From Theristus sp. LFF4_11 (lineage: Eukaryota > Nematoda > Chromadorea > Monhysterida > Xyalidae): a stretch of 64,000 nt of DNA. The position numbers were made by a program, and so were the translations under genes. The notes under the pieces are model-generated. The model was not told where the DNA came from and ran no database searches. It saw nothing but the letters and a program-made list of their open reading frames with translations. Below, piece by piece: positions 21,370 to 31,620 of this stretch. Position 1 is the first letter of the stretch. Every line of letters begins with the position of its first letter. The stretch spans positions 1 through 64,000 of the forward strand of contig JASANC010000547.1 in the NCBI GenBank assembly GCA_030248135.1. The letters are read 5' to 3'.

Positions 21370-22688
21370 TTAGACGTCAGTCTCAACCGACTGAAACGTG
21401 ACCGTGTTCTTGTGTGTCTGTGAGGCGGAGTCAACGGTGGAACGTTGTGAAGATGAGCCGTTTTCTGGATTATTGTCTTGTGAGCTGTCTGCAACTCTAG
21501 TTGCCTGCTCCAGTCGATTCATGATTTTCGATGTCCATTTACGCCAGTCGAAGTTCAACTGCAACAGCGTCAGCCAGACGTTTGCCAGAAAACACAGTTC
21601 AGCCAAGCCAATGAACACCTGCATCAATCACCTATGTATGCGTTTTTTTCGTTCAGCTCAGTTTCCTCGTTCCGTGCGTGGCACACGACGGGTCGAAAAC
21701 AACAATTATTTTTTATACATTCACCATATGTGATCATGTATTCATGGTGAATATGCGGTCGCGTCACACCATCTTGAATTTTAGCTCGCACAACTAGCGG
21801 CAGTTAGTGCAAGCTTTTCACTCACCGTTGCTGCCGCCCACGCACTGTGACTATACTGACGATACTGCCTCATGCCGACCGTATAGTACAACTCCAAGAA
21901 CAATGAAATCAACAGCAACAATGACCATAAGCAGTAATAGGCGAGCTCCTGCAGAAAAAAAATCAAAAGTGGAGTAATCGACTGAAAATGAAACAAACGA
22001 CAAAACCTTTGTACCCGTCGAATAGCGACAAAATCAACACACGATCACTAACAACAACACTGATATAACTATATCGAGCGTTCCATTGAGAAAACTTCGG
22101 TTCTGATTTGACCAAATCACAAGCCGAAATTTGTTTGAAATAAAAAACCATTTTGCTGATCTCTTTTCCATCAAATGAAAACTCAAGAATCAAACGAACG
22201 CATTTCAGCCACGGTACGCGGCGGCTGTTGTGCCGCTGCTGCAGGCGTGCCATGTGCACCGCGTAGAACAGCCCGGACAAAAGCAGCCCGCCGACCGCCG
22301 AGAACAGCACGAAATGCTGGCCGTCTGCGTCGACGGCGCCGTAGTCGCCGCCGGTGCACCAGAAATAGCAGATACCGCGCGGGATGCACACCGCCGTCAG
22401 AAATAGCAACAGCTGCAAACAAAACGTGCTAAGACTTTAACAGAAACTATGTTTTCAAAAACAGCACTATTTTACTGCTATTATTGTGTCATAAGGACGT
22501 TCAGCTGGCTCTTTTGTGAATAAATATTGATCTGCTTACGACGTTGCCCTTTCAATTTTTTATGAACAAAAAGCAGAAAAACAAAGTGAATCAAAAAAAG
22601 ACTAACAAACCATTTCTAACAGCTTCAGTAGTCCTAAAACTGATCGGGCATAGTCAAAATCAATTGGCACAGCAATTATGCACGCCAT
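21370..22688 (-). CDS. MARVEL-domain four-transmembrane protein (CMTM/plasmolipin-like)
   Basis: Four exons, all phase 0: 22688-22611, 22412-22200, 21948-21826, 21618-21370, giving about 220 aa. The short first exon ends DYARSVLGLLKLLEM and runs straight into TM1 (LLLFLTAVCIPRGICYF). TM2 is FVLFSAVGGLLLSGLFYAV, TM3 YCLWSLLLLISLFLELYYTV and TM4 FIGLAELCFLANVWLTLLQL. The loop between TM1 and TM2 is short and acidic. A hydrophilic Ser/Gln/Thr-rich cytosolic tail of about 60 residues ends in VETDV, a possible PDZ-binding C-terminus. Topology, TM spacing and the Gly/aromatic-rich helices match MARVEL proteins, which act in membrane apposition and vesicle traffic. The exact orthologue is not identifiable by eye. 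Confidence 0.75.
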
Positions 22689-23060
22689 TTCCTTTTTTTT
22701 CACAACGACCAAAACATGTAAAATGTTGATTTTTGTACAAGGATATTCACCAAACAAGCATGTTGACAGTTTCATTCTTCTGCTTCTCTGCTAACGTTTT
22801 ATCACGTTTGAATTTCAGTACACTTTATTTTTATTCTGTACGTCTCTCAGTGACTAAGCACCTTCGACCTTCTCGGCGGGAATATGGACACACAGTTTTC
22901 TACGTCGCACGGTCAATGTGTTTAGTCACATTAAAAAACGATCACTAAAAGCTAAAAAAAGAAATATTAAAGGTTCACTTATGAATTTGACGGAAAAACG
23001 CATTTCCACAATATAGCATTGAAGTTGTTTTTCTGAATGCAAAAGAAACATGCAAAGAAC
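22689..23060. other. intergenic, nothing recognised
   Basis: AT-rich flank between the MARVEL gene start and the TCTTAGCC minisatellite. Confidence 0.5.
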
Positions 23061-23061
23061 T

Positions 23062-23780
23062 CAGTCCTCTAGTTTCTTAACTCCTTAGCCTCCTTAGCTG
23101 CATAGAAGCTTTTGAACTTCCCAGTTTTTCAGCCTCTTACCTCTTAGCCTTTTAGTCTCTTAAAACTGTTCACCTCTTGTGGCCTGGTGCTGGTGGTAGT
23201 GCGTTAGACTACAGTCTGTGCGCTCGGGGGATCGAGCCCCGCCGAGGGGTGTATAGACACTTAATGACAGTGAAAACTCGATGGGCGCCCTACTCGACGA
23301 CGTTCTGTACGCTGTTCTGGGTTAGCCCTGGCTAAAAACATCGCCTGGAAATCCCAACAAAAAACAACAACAACCTCTTAGCCTTATTAGTTTCTTAACC
23401 TCAGCCTCATGGCCTCTTAGCCTTTCAGCCTCACAGTCTCTTAGTCTCTTAGTCTCTTAGCCTCTTAGCCTCTTAGCCTTTTAGCCTCCAAGCCTCTCAG
23501 CCTCTCAGTCTCTAAGCCCCTCAGCCTCTTAGCCTCGTCGCCTTTTAGCCTCTTAGCCTCTTATCCTCCAAGCCTCTCAGGCTCTCAGCCCCTAATCTCT
23601 TAGCCTCTTAGCCGTTGAGCCTCACAGTCTTTTAGCTTCTTAGCCTTTTAGTCTCTTACCCTCAGCCTCTTAGCCTCTTAGCTTCTCAATCTCTTAGCCT
23701 CTTAATGTTTTAGCCTTTTATCCTCTTGGCCCCCAAGCCTCTCAGCCTCTCAGCTTCTCAGTCTCTCAGCCCCTTAGCCA
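23062..23780. repeat. TCTTAGCC minisatellite, interrupted by a SINE
   Basis: Degenerate 8-bp units (cctcttag / cctctcag / ccttttag) fill 23062-23178 and 23376-23780. The intervening ~197 bp are the SINE described separately, so the SINE appears to have inserted into an existing array. The array grades into TTAGG-like sequence (cctaatcctaag) to about 23910. Confidence 0.9.
23179..23375 (+). mobile_element. tRNA-derived SINE, copy 1
   Basis: The head has pol III promoter-like boxes: A-box-like tggtggtagtgcg and B-box-like ggatcgagccc within cgggggatcgagccccg. A unique body (actcgatgggcgccctactcg...gggttagccctggctaaaaacatcgc) follows, then an (AACA/CAA)n tail. An inverted second copy lies at 44950-45123 with the same head, body and CAA-rich tail. 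Confidence 0.85.
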
Positions 23781-24023
23781 CAGCAGGGTTAAAGTTTGTT
23801 TTGCTTGTTTTAGTTAGGTTTCAATGAAGTCATAGGTTCCTAAAGTTAAGCCTAATCCTAATCATAACGAAGTTGTAGGTTCCTAATCCTAAGCCTAATG
23901 CTAATCCTAAGTGAAGTCTTCTTAACAAGCGAAAGTGCAGACATTATCAGCAAATTGACGATTTTGTTCGATATTCTTGAAACTTTCGTTAATTTAAGTA
24001 AAATACGCGTTTATATCTAGATA

Positions 24024-24470
24024 CCGTATTACCCCCATTAACCCCCCCCACCATTAATCCCCCCACCAATAAACCCCCACCCCCCGACCAGTTTCCGAAT
24101 AATTCCCCCCCACAAATAATCCCCCATGGGGGTTAATTGGAAACCTGTTTGAAACACATACCCAGCGAATTCAGTGGCTGGTTGCAGTGAAAATAATGAA
24201 ATTGTGCTACCAAAGGCCCCAAATGGATGAATTAATGGTAATTTCATTACAAAAGGCTGTTACAAAAGGAAATCTCTGTGAAAAGTAGAAGTTTCTGTGA
24301 CTTTCTTGCCTGCCATGCAAGGTGTTTTTGCCATTTTTCAACAAACCCCCACCCCTAAAATTTTTTGCAAATAACCCCCCCCCACCAATAATCCCCCCAC
24401 CAATAAACCCCCACCCCTAAAAGTCGCTGACGTATTAATCGCCCGTGGGGGTTTATTGGGGGTAATACGG
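24024..24470. mobile_element. TA-flanked MITE, CCGTATTACCCCC ends, copy 2
   Basis: Reverse-orientation copy of 11372-11834, flanked by TA at 24022-24023 and 24471-24472. The two copies share the central block (gcctgccatgcaa, caaaaggctgtta, cccagcgaattcagtggctgg) at high identity; most differences are in the C/G runs. Confidence 0.85.
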
Positions 24471-24507
24471 TACTTAACTTTAGCGTATTGTATTATCTTT
24501 CATTTTG

Positions 24508-24692
24508 GTCCCGGTTCTCTATGCCTTTGCACACAGGGATAGGAAAAACGTTTCAAGAATCCGCGGGAATTCAAAATTGGGTTACGGTAGCTGACGAAAG
24601 ACGTCGGATGACGTCATGCGTCTGGTTTGGTGTCCGTCTTTTCCCCAACGCGTGAAACTTTTGTGCACGCGGTCTTCCTGTAACGATAATAT
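24508..24692 (+). repeat. dispersed repeat R3, copy 2
   Basis: Same-orientation diverged copy of 5396-5580. It begins right after the MITE and is followed by AT-rich sequence and a C/G array (24770-24840). Confidence 0.7.
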
Positions 24693-25212
24693 TTATTGTC
24701 AGTATTTTTAAAAAAAAATCTCTTTTCAACATTTTGAATTTGGCTATCTGTAATTCAAAATTTTTACCGCCCCGCCCCCATAGTTGTTCTAGGGGGGGGG
24801 GCCTGGGGGGGGCCGGCCCCCCCCCCCCAAAAATTTTCGAATCTATCTCTATCAAACAGGTTTTTTCGGCTCAGCTATTATCTATCTAAAAAAAATTCTT
24901 AACCAGCTATCTATCTGAAAATTTTTGTTTTCGAAGACAGAAAATGAGCAAATTTTTGACTAAAATTGACTATTTTTGCTTGTAATTCTTGAAAATTTCG
25001 CTAATTTTAGGTAAAATACGCTTTATACTTGATTTTTAACGTATTTTTAGCATTATTTTGCTGTTTTTATAGCTTTTTAGCGTTTTAGCTATCTATCTAT
25101 TAAATTTCAAAATTTTGACCGGCCCCCCCAAAGTCACATGGCGGGCATTGATAAAACTACAGACCCGCACCAGACCCGACCCGATAAAAATTGTGTGATA
25201 AAACTACAGACC
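24693..25212. repeat. C/G array and tatctatct/atttt-rich repeats
   Basis: Contains ctatctatctaaaa microsatellite-like copies (24870-24920, 25085-25105), a G/C homopolymer patch (24790-24835) and two partial copies of the palindrome's end motif (aaaactacagacccg at 25155 and 25197). No coding sequence. Confidence 0.6.
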
Positions 25213-26118
25213 CGATGTCGGGTCGGGTCTAGGCCAGAAAAGCATTGATAAAACTACAGACCCGATGTTTTTGAAAAAGTGCTCCAAAATTTGAAAAAAT
25301 CAAAAAAAATAAAATTGGCCCAAAATCGGCTAAAATAAACGTAGTTGGCTGGGAACAGGTTGCAAATATAAAAAAATGTTTTTGTTTGGCGGGAAATTCA
25401 AATATTGAATCAAAACGTGTCTGGTCTGGTCACAGTCAGTTTTGTTTGCTTCACGCAGCTGATGTTACAAGTTCCATATATGAGGGTGTGGCTCTGCGAG
25501 TAACAAAACATACACGGCAGTTCTGGGCTCGTATTGGCTGCTCATGTTATCGATTTCCCAACGTGCATGAGCGTCGACTCAGGATTTAGGATTTCCTGGA
25601 TTTCACGCTTTCACTACTGTTACTGCACGCGGATGATGTTGCACGTTTCGTATATGATAGAGTTGTTGCTCGCATATCCACACTCTGTCATATACGAAAC
25701 GTGTAACATCAGCCGCATGCAGCAACAATAATGAACGCGTGAAATCCTGATTCGATATATTCGACGCTCATGCACGTTGGGAAATCGATAACATGAGCAG
25801 CCAATAAGAGCCCAGAACTGCCGTGTATTTTTTGTTAGTCGCAGAGCCACACCCTCATATATGGAACTTGTAACATCAGCCGCGTGATGCAAACAAAACT
25901 GACCGTGACCAGACACGTTTTGATTCAATCTTTGAATTTCCCGCCATTTTTTATATTTGCAACCTGTTTCCAGCCAATAAGGTTTATTTAGACCGATTTT
26001 AGGCCAATTTTATTTTTTTGATTTTTTTTTAAATTTTGAGCATTTTTTCAAAAACATTGGGTCTGTAGTTTTATCAACGCTTTTCTGGTCTAGACCAGAC
26101 CCGACATCGGGTCGATCC
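25213..26118. repeat. ~900-bp near-perfect inverted repeat (foldback element)
   Basis: The left arm (about 25213-25664) reads gatgtcgggtcgggtctagg...gatgatgttgcacgtttcg. The right arm (about 25683-26118) is its reverse complement to ...gaccagacccgacatcggg. Spacer is only about 18 bp. The arms contain a degenerate internal direct repeat (gatgttacaagttccatatatgagggtg versus gatgttgcacgtttcgtatatgatagag). Arm divergence is small but non-zero. Frames in the arms are mirrored and not coding. It may be a foldback DNA transposon or a fused pair of insertions. Confidence 0.9.
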
Positions 26119-26875
26119 GGTACGGTCGATCCGGTACCGGTCGATCCGGTACCGGTCGATCCGGTACCTGGCAATTTTCTAGGGCGGTCGATCCGGTACC
26201 GGTCGATCCGGTACTCGGTCGATCCGGTACCAATTGAAATTTTCAGCTGTTTTACGGGTTTTTAGCGTTCAATTCGTTGTGTTTTCGATTTTTCTTTGGT
26301 TTCGGTGATTGCGAAACATTTATGCAGCACGGAAAGACATGAAACCGAACACGATTGTTGGACGACGACGACTTGCGACACTTTGTTGGTTTTGGTAATC
26401 GTAATCTGATTCTGAAAAAAGCAAAACAAGTGTACCACATGTTTTTTTTATTTTCTGAACTATTTTCCAGAAGAATAAAGCTCCAAGACGGTGAAAATTT
26501 GCAAAATTACCAGCTCAGCAAGAAAAGGAGAACAAAATAAAAATATGAAGACTGATTCGGTTCTCTTTTGGAGTTGAGGAAAAATGTCTGTTGTTTTTAT
26601 TTTCATATTTCCCGCGAAAAAACCTGCGGGAAAATGTTTCAGACATCAGATAAAATGAGAGAAACGAAGAAAAATGGAAAACAAATCAGAAACAAATTGA
26701 ATTGAATGCTAAAACAGCTGAAAATTTCAATTGGTACCGGATCGACCGAGTACCGGATCGACCGGTACCGGATCGACCGCCCTAGAAAATTGCCAGGTAC
26801 CGGATCGACCGGTACCGGATCGACCGGTACCGGATCGACCGTACCGGATCGACCGGTACCGGATCGACCGCATGC
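26105..26875. repeat. second inverted repeat built from a GGTACCGGATCGACC minisatellite
   Basis: 26109-26240 holds about eight units of ggtcgatccggtacc, interrupted once by tggcaattttctagggc. 26733-26872 holds the same array in reverse complement with the same interruption (gccctagaaaattgcca). The flanking aaattttcagctgtttta also pairs with taaaacagctgaaaattt. The loop (26266-26703) shows no recognisable gene. Because the interruption is mirrored, this is one duplicated and inverted unit, not two independent expansions. Confidence 0.9.
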
Positions 26876-26879
26876 CATC

Positions 26880-27290
26880 GCCCCCCCCCCCCCAACCCCT
26901 CGGCTCTGGAACAACTATGCCCGCCCCCGCCCCCAGCCTCCCCCCAAGGCCCTAACCCCAAGTGACGTGGCCCACCCCCAAAGTTTTGCAGCTGATACCT
27001 GTCGAAAAAATTTGCTGCAGTTATCTACATTGCCCCGCCCCGCCCCGCCCCCCACAGCCACACCCGAACAGTACCCTGGGCCCAAAAAAAATTTCGAATG
27101 GGGGGGGTATGGTGCCGGGGGGGGGGGGGGGTGGTGCCGACCCAAAAGTGAGGGGGGGGGGTCCAAGCAGTACCGTGGGCGAGGGGGGGGTGGGGGGGTA
27201 CACCCCCCCCAGAGCACCAGAGACCGTCGGGTGGGGGGGGGGTGGGGGGGGCACCGTGCCACCCCCCCTAAAACCGGGCACCCTCCCCAT
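26880..27290. repeat. poly-C/poly-G array
   Basis: C-rich for the first part, G-rich from 27098. Includes motif gggggggtacaccccccc also present at 2808-2826. Pro/Gly-rich frames in all phases are artefacts. Confidence 0.85.
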
Positions 27291-27296
27291 CGGGAA

Positions 27297-29495
27297 TCAT
27301 AGACGAAAGACCGCACGTACCAAAAGACCGCACGTGCCAAAAGACCGCAAGACCAAAATACCGCAGATTGGTGTGGAACCAAAATACCGCACGTGCCAAA
27401 AGACCGCACGAGCATTTAGAAAGTCGGTTCCGTTGATTCTATTTCGATTTTACAATTGCATCAAGCAACATTCGTATCATTTCTTGTGATAAATTGTGTT
27501 GTTTTCGTTTGTTCATTGTTCGAGTTTCACTTTTACGCAACAAAATGTTTTTTTCCTGGTTCAGTGGATTTGGAACACGGCCAAATAGCGTTTTCGAGGT
27601 TCAGTGGATTTGGAACACGGCCAAACAGTAAAAATGATTGTGGACACAGCCTTTAAAACTCACTTTTGTTTGATAATCTCTCACGGATTATCAAAATTGG
27701 ATGGGGGAATCGTGAGCTAAGCTAGGCGACGTTTTCTGTTGACAATCTGCTCGTTTCACCGTGTGTATCGCGCGCGCCGACCTGTCACGCAGCACTGCCG
27801 GCGCTGTGCTTGACCGATTTCGACGAACGACAGCTCAATCAATTCAGCAGAACACAGGCAACACGATGATGTGTCGCTTGTGGTTAGTTCCAATCATTTT
27901 TTCAAAAACCAAAAAAATCCAAAATCACCATAAATTTGTGTTTTGTCATTTTTCACACTTTTTTATTGCAAAGCAACCGATGCTGAATGAAACAACAACC
28001 CAAAACAAACGACATATCAACGTGTTCCCGCTGCTCTGCTGAGTTGATTGAGTCATGGATCATGGAAATTGGCTGGGGGAATCGTGAGCTGGGCGACGTT
28101 TTCTGTTGACAATCTGCTCGTTTCACTGTGTGTCGCGCGCGCCGACCTGTCACGCAGCACTGCCGGCGCTGTGCTTCACCGATTTCGACGAACGACAGCT
28201 CAATCAATTCAGCAGAACACAGGCAACACGATGATGTGTCGCTTGTGGTTAGTTTCAATCATTTTTTCAAAAACCAAAAAAATCCAAAATCACCATAAAT
28301 TTGTGTTTTGTCATTTTTCACACTTTTTTTATTGCAAAGCAACCGATGCTGAATGAAACAACAACCCAAAACAAACGACATATCAACGTGTTCCCGCTGC
28401 TCTGCTGAGTTGATTGAGTCATGGATCATGGAAATTGGCTGGGGGAATCGTGAGCTGGGCGACGTTTTCTGTTGACAATCTGCTCGTTTCACCGTGTGTA
28501 TCGCGCGCGCCGACCTGTCACGCAGCACTGCCGGCGCTGTGCTTGACCGATTTCGACGAACGACAGCTCAATCAATTCAGCAGAACACAGGCAACACGAT
28601 GATGTGTCGCTTGTAGTTAGTTCCAATCATTTTTTCAAAAACCAAAAAAATCCAAAATCACCATAAATTTGTGTTTTGTCATTTTTCACACTTTTTTTAT
28701 TGCAAAGCAACCGATGCTGAATGAAACAACAACCCAAAACAAACGACATATCAACGTGTTCCCGCTGCTCTGCTGAGTTGATTGAGTCGTGGATCATGGA
28801 AATTGGCTGGGGGAATCGTGAGCTGGGCGACGTTTTCTGTTGACAATCTGCTCGTTTCACTGTGTGTGTCGCGCGCGCCGACCTGTCACGCAGCACTGCC
28901 GGCGCTGTGCTTGACCGATTTCGATGAACGACAGCTCAATCAATTCAGCGGAACACAGGCAACACGATGATGTGTCGCTTGTGGTCAGTTCCGATCATTT
29001 TTCAAAAACCAAAAAAATCCAAAATCACCATAAATTTGTGTTTTGTCGTTTTTCACACTTTTTTATTGCAAAGCAACCGATGTGGAATGGAACAAAAACC
29101 ATCCATAAACGACGCGTCATCATGTTCCGGGTGCTCCGCTAATTTGATTGAGCCATGGATTGCCAAAATCGGCCAAGGAAATCATGATCTGGACGACGTT
29201 ATGTTTGTGCTTCACGACATGTGTCTTGTGCGCCGACCTGTCACGCGACTCTGCCGGCGCTGTGCTCGGCCGATTTCAAGGATCGACGGCTCAATCAATG
29301 ATTTTTGTGGAATAAAAAAGAATAGGAAGACAAAATAAACATAAAATAACATATCATAATCACGTACGCAGTGAATGATTTTGGTGCGGTCTTTTGGCAC
29401 GTGCGGTATTTTGGTTTGATAGCATCTGCGGTCTTTTGGTCACAAAAAAATCTCAAATCTGCGGTCTTTTGGCACGTGCGGTCTTTTGTCCGCAA
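27297..29495. mobile_element. 2.2-kb element: composite inverted ends around a 367-bp tandem array
   Basis: The left end (27297-27415) has several copies of ccaaaagaccgcacgtgcc and ccaaaataccgca. The right end (29379-29495) has the same modules inverted (tgcggtcttttggcacgtgcgg, gcggtattttgg). Between them are a 40-bp direct duplication (gtggatttggaacacggccaaa, 27570 and 27607) and four tandem 367-bp units (27700-29155) plus a degenerate fifth (to about 29320). No transposase frame is visible. Inverted composite ends plus internal tandem units fit a non-autonomous DNA transposon. Confidence 0.75.
27700..29155 (+). repeat. four tandem ~367-bp units
   Basis: Unit starts (gggggaatcgtgagct) fall at about 27704, 28075, 28441 and 28809. 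Adjacent units differ at only a few positions (e.g. caccgtgtgtatcgcgcgc versus cactgtgtgtcgcgcgc), so the array is young. A fifth unit (29156-29320) is much more diverged. Confidence 0.95.
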
Positions 29496-30240
29496 GCCCC
29501 CATCGGACCCCCCCTCGAAAATTTGGCCGACACCCCCCCACACCCCCCCATGAAATTTTGTCTGGCGGAGACCCCCCCCCTCAAAATTTTCCGTACACCC
29601 TAAAATTTTTTTCGAAAATCATGATTTTTTGTCTATAAACCCTATAACCTAAAGCTTCATTACTAAAGCGCACGCGCACGTGGCATCGGCATGCTCATGC
29701 TCATGATCCACTAGCGCGCGTGCACACGCTCCGGCCCCAACAAAAACTTGTTCAAAACGCAATTGTTCTGACATCTTCCTTCTTCAAAAGGCTTGGCTTA
29801 GGTTAGGATTAGGTCAGGATTATGTTTAGCTTTGAATTAGGCTTTAGGATTAGGTTTTGGTTTAAGCTAGTTTAGGCAACGTCTGCCAACATCAGTGGTT
29901 TGTTTTAGTACGACAGGCCAACCGTCTATAATATAAGCTGAATATGTGATAACTTGACCATCTTCATTGTAATTTCAACGATTTTGCAGCAAAATTTAGC
30001 GTTTTTCCTTCAAAATTTAAGCGAAAAATTATCATGGGGGGTGGGGGGGGCAGAAAATTTTGAAAAAATGCACCTCCCCATGGGGGTCCCATGGGGGGGT
30101 CCCACGTTACCATAGGTTGGACCCCCCCTCACTTTTTGGTCGGCACCCCCCCCCACGGCACCATACCCCCCCCCTTCGAAAATTGTTTTGGGCCCACGGT
30201 ACTGGGTCCAAGGTAACGTGGGACCCCCCCATGGGTCCAT
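29496..30240. repeat. repeat mosaic: C/G arrays, inverted R1 copy, copy of 3180-3310
   Basis: 29510-29600 is a C-tract array with tcgaaaattt spacers. 29645-29910 is the reverse complement of 3485-3770. 29925-30040 matches 3180-3310 in the same orientation (ataagctgaa...gcagcaaaatttagcgtttttcc). 30030-30240 is another C/G array. Neighbouring blocks therefore keep the company they had at 3 kb but in rearranged order and orientation. Confidence 0.8.
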
Positions 30241-30259
30241 TTTTAAAAGTGATTAAAAG

Positions 30260-31490
30260 ACAAAAATGCCGATTTTTTTAATTCGAAATTTTTTTTCTCT
30301 AATATGCTTTGAAAACCTCAATTTTGGCACAATTTTTCAAAAGTTCAACAGATTTTTTTTGATATTACCTTGTAAAACCGTCAGCAGTCGATTTTGGACC
30401 GTTTTATCGACTGATTTTTAGACTTCATCAACTTCTGCGATGAAACGCACAGAAATCACAAAGCCAAAAAAGAAAATATCCAATCTAATTCAAGGCGGTA
30501 TGTTTGTCTTCGCTTCAGCATTAGTTTAACTGGGGACAATTAGTGACGTTTTGGAGGTCAAGTCAAAACACAAGAAGAGGCATGGTGGTAACGGTTTGGA
30601 AAAGGGCAATTGAGGTCACCAAAACAAAATCTTCAAAGTTCCGCATAGGGTTGTTAAACAAAAATCAAAATTTGTTTTTTTAAAAAAAAAGTAATTAAAA
30701 AAAATGCCGATTTTTTTAAAAAAAATTCGAAAAATTTTCCTCTAATATGCTCTGAAAACCTCAATTTTGGCACAATTTTTTGAAAGTTCAACAAAAATTT
30801 TCTTTGATATTACCTCGTAAAACCTTTAGCGGTCGATTTTGGACCGTTTTACCGACTGATTTCAGGCTTCAACAACATCTGCGATGAAGTTTTTGAGCGT
30901 CCCAAAGGTTGGCTTACCATTTCCGATGCAGATAAGGTGACGATTCGCCTCGCAATCTAAATTTGAGCGTCCGAGCTGCTCCGTTTGCAAGCGTTACGTT
31001 GTCTGGTTGCCGTTTCGTGTCCTGCCATCGCGACACATCATCAGAATTGATCGAATTTCAAGCCGGTATGTGTATTTTCACTTGGGCTGGGGACAATTAG
31101 TGACGTTTTGGGGGTCAAAACACTAGAAGAGGTATGGTAACGGTTTGGAAAAGGGGTAATTGAGGTCACCAAAACAAAATCTCCAAAGTTCCGCTATACG
31201 GGAGTCATTCCGGAGGTGCTTGCACATCAAATGTGGTTCTTCGAACTCCCTAATTGATTTAGCACAACTTTGATTTTTGAAATTAAAAAAATTAAAAAAA
31301 ACAAAAATGACGATTTTTGTTTTTTTTAACAACCCTAGTTCCGCCATACGGGAGTCATTCGGGAGGGAGGCGCTTGCATATCATATGTGGTTCTTCGGAC
31401 TCCCTGATTGATTTAGCAGAACTTTGATTTTTGAAATTAAAAAAACAAAAATGACGATTTTTGTTTTTTTTAACAACCCTACTACAGACG
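30260..31490. repeat. duplicated AT-rich blocks upstream of FITM
   Basis: 30270-30450 recurs at 30695-30890 (ctaatatgct(t/c)tgaaaacctcaattttggcac, ggtcgattttggaccg). 30525-30660 recurs at 31085-31195 (ctggggacaattagtgacg, ggtcaccaaaacaaaatct). 31195-31340 and 31340-31485 are near-identical tandem units (ttccgc(t/c)atacgggagtcattc...ttttaacaacccta). No gene seen. Confidence 0.8.
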
Positions 31491-31620
31491 CGAGTACGCG
31501 AACGCGACTATCATTGAAGGAAATCGTCAAATTGGCGTGACGGACCTCGGACGAATTTGCCTGGCGTACGCATTAATGAGCTTCGTTTCGCTTCGTTTTA
31601 CTCTCTAATCCAGTTCCATC

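Noticed and set aside
23179..23260. tRNA gene
   Set aside because: A- and B-box-like sequences are present, but the arms do not fold into a full cloverleaf and the unit continues into a SINE body with a CAA tail. A second copy at 45 kb confirms a SINE.
27953..28896. Repeated 89-codon minus-strand frame (DRSARA...FWFLKK)
   Set aside because: The same frame recurs because of the 367-bp tandem units. No start context, homology or splice evidence.
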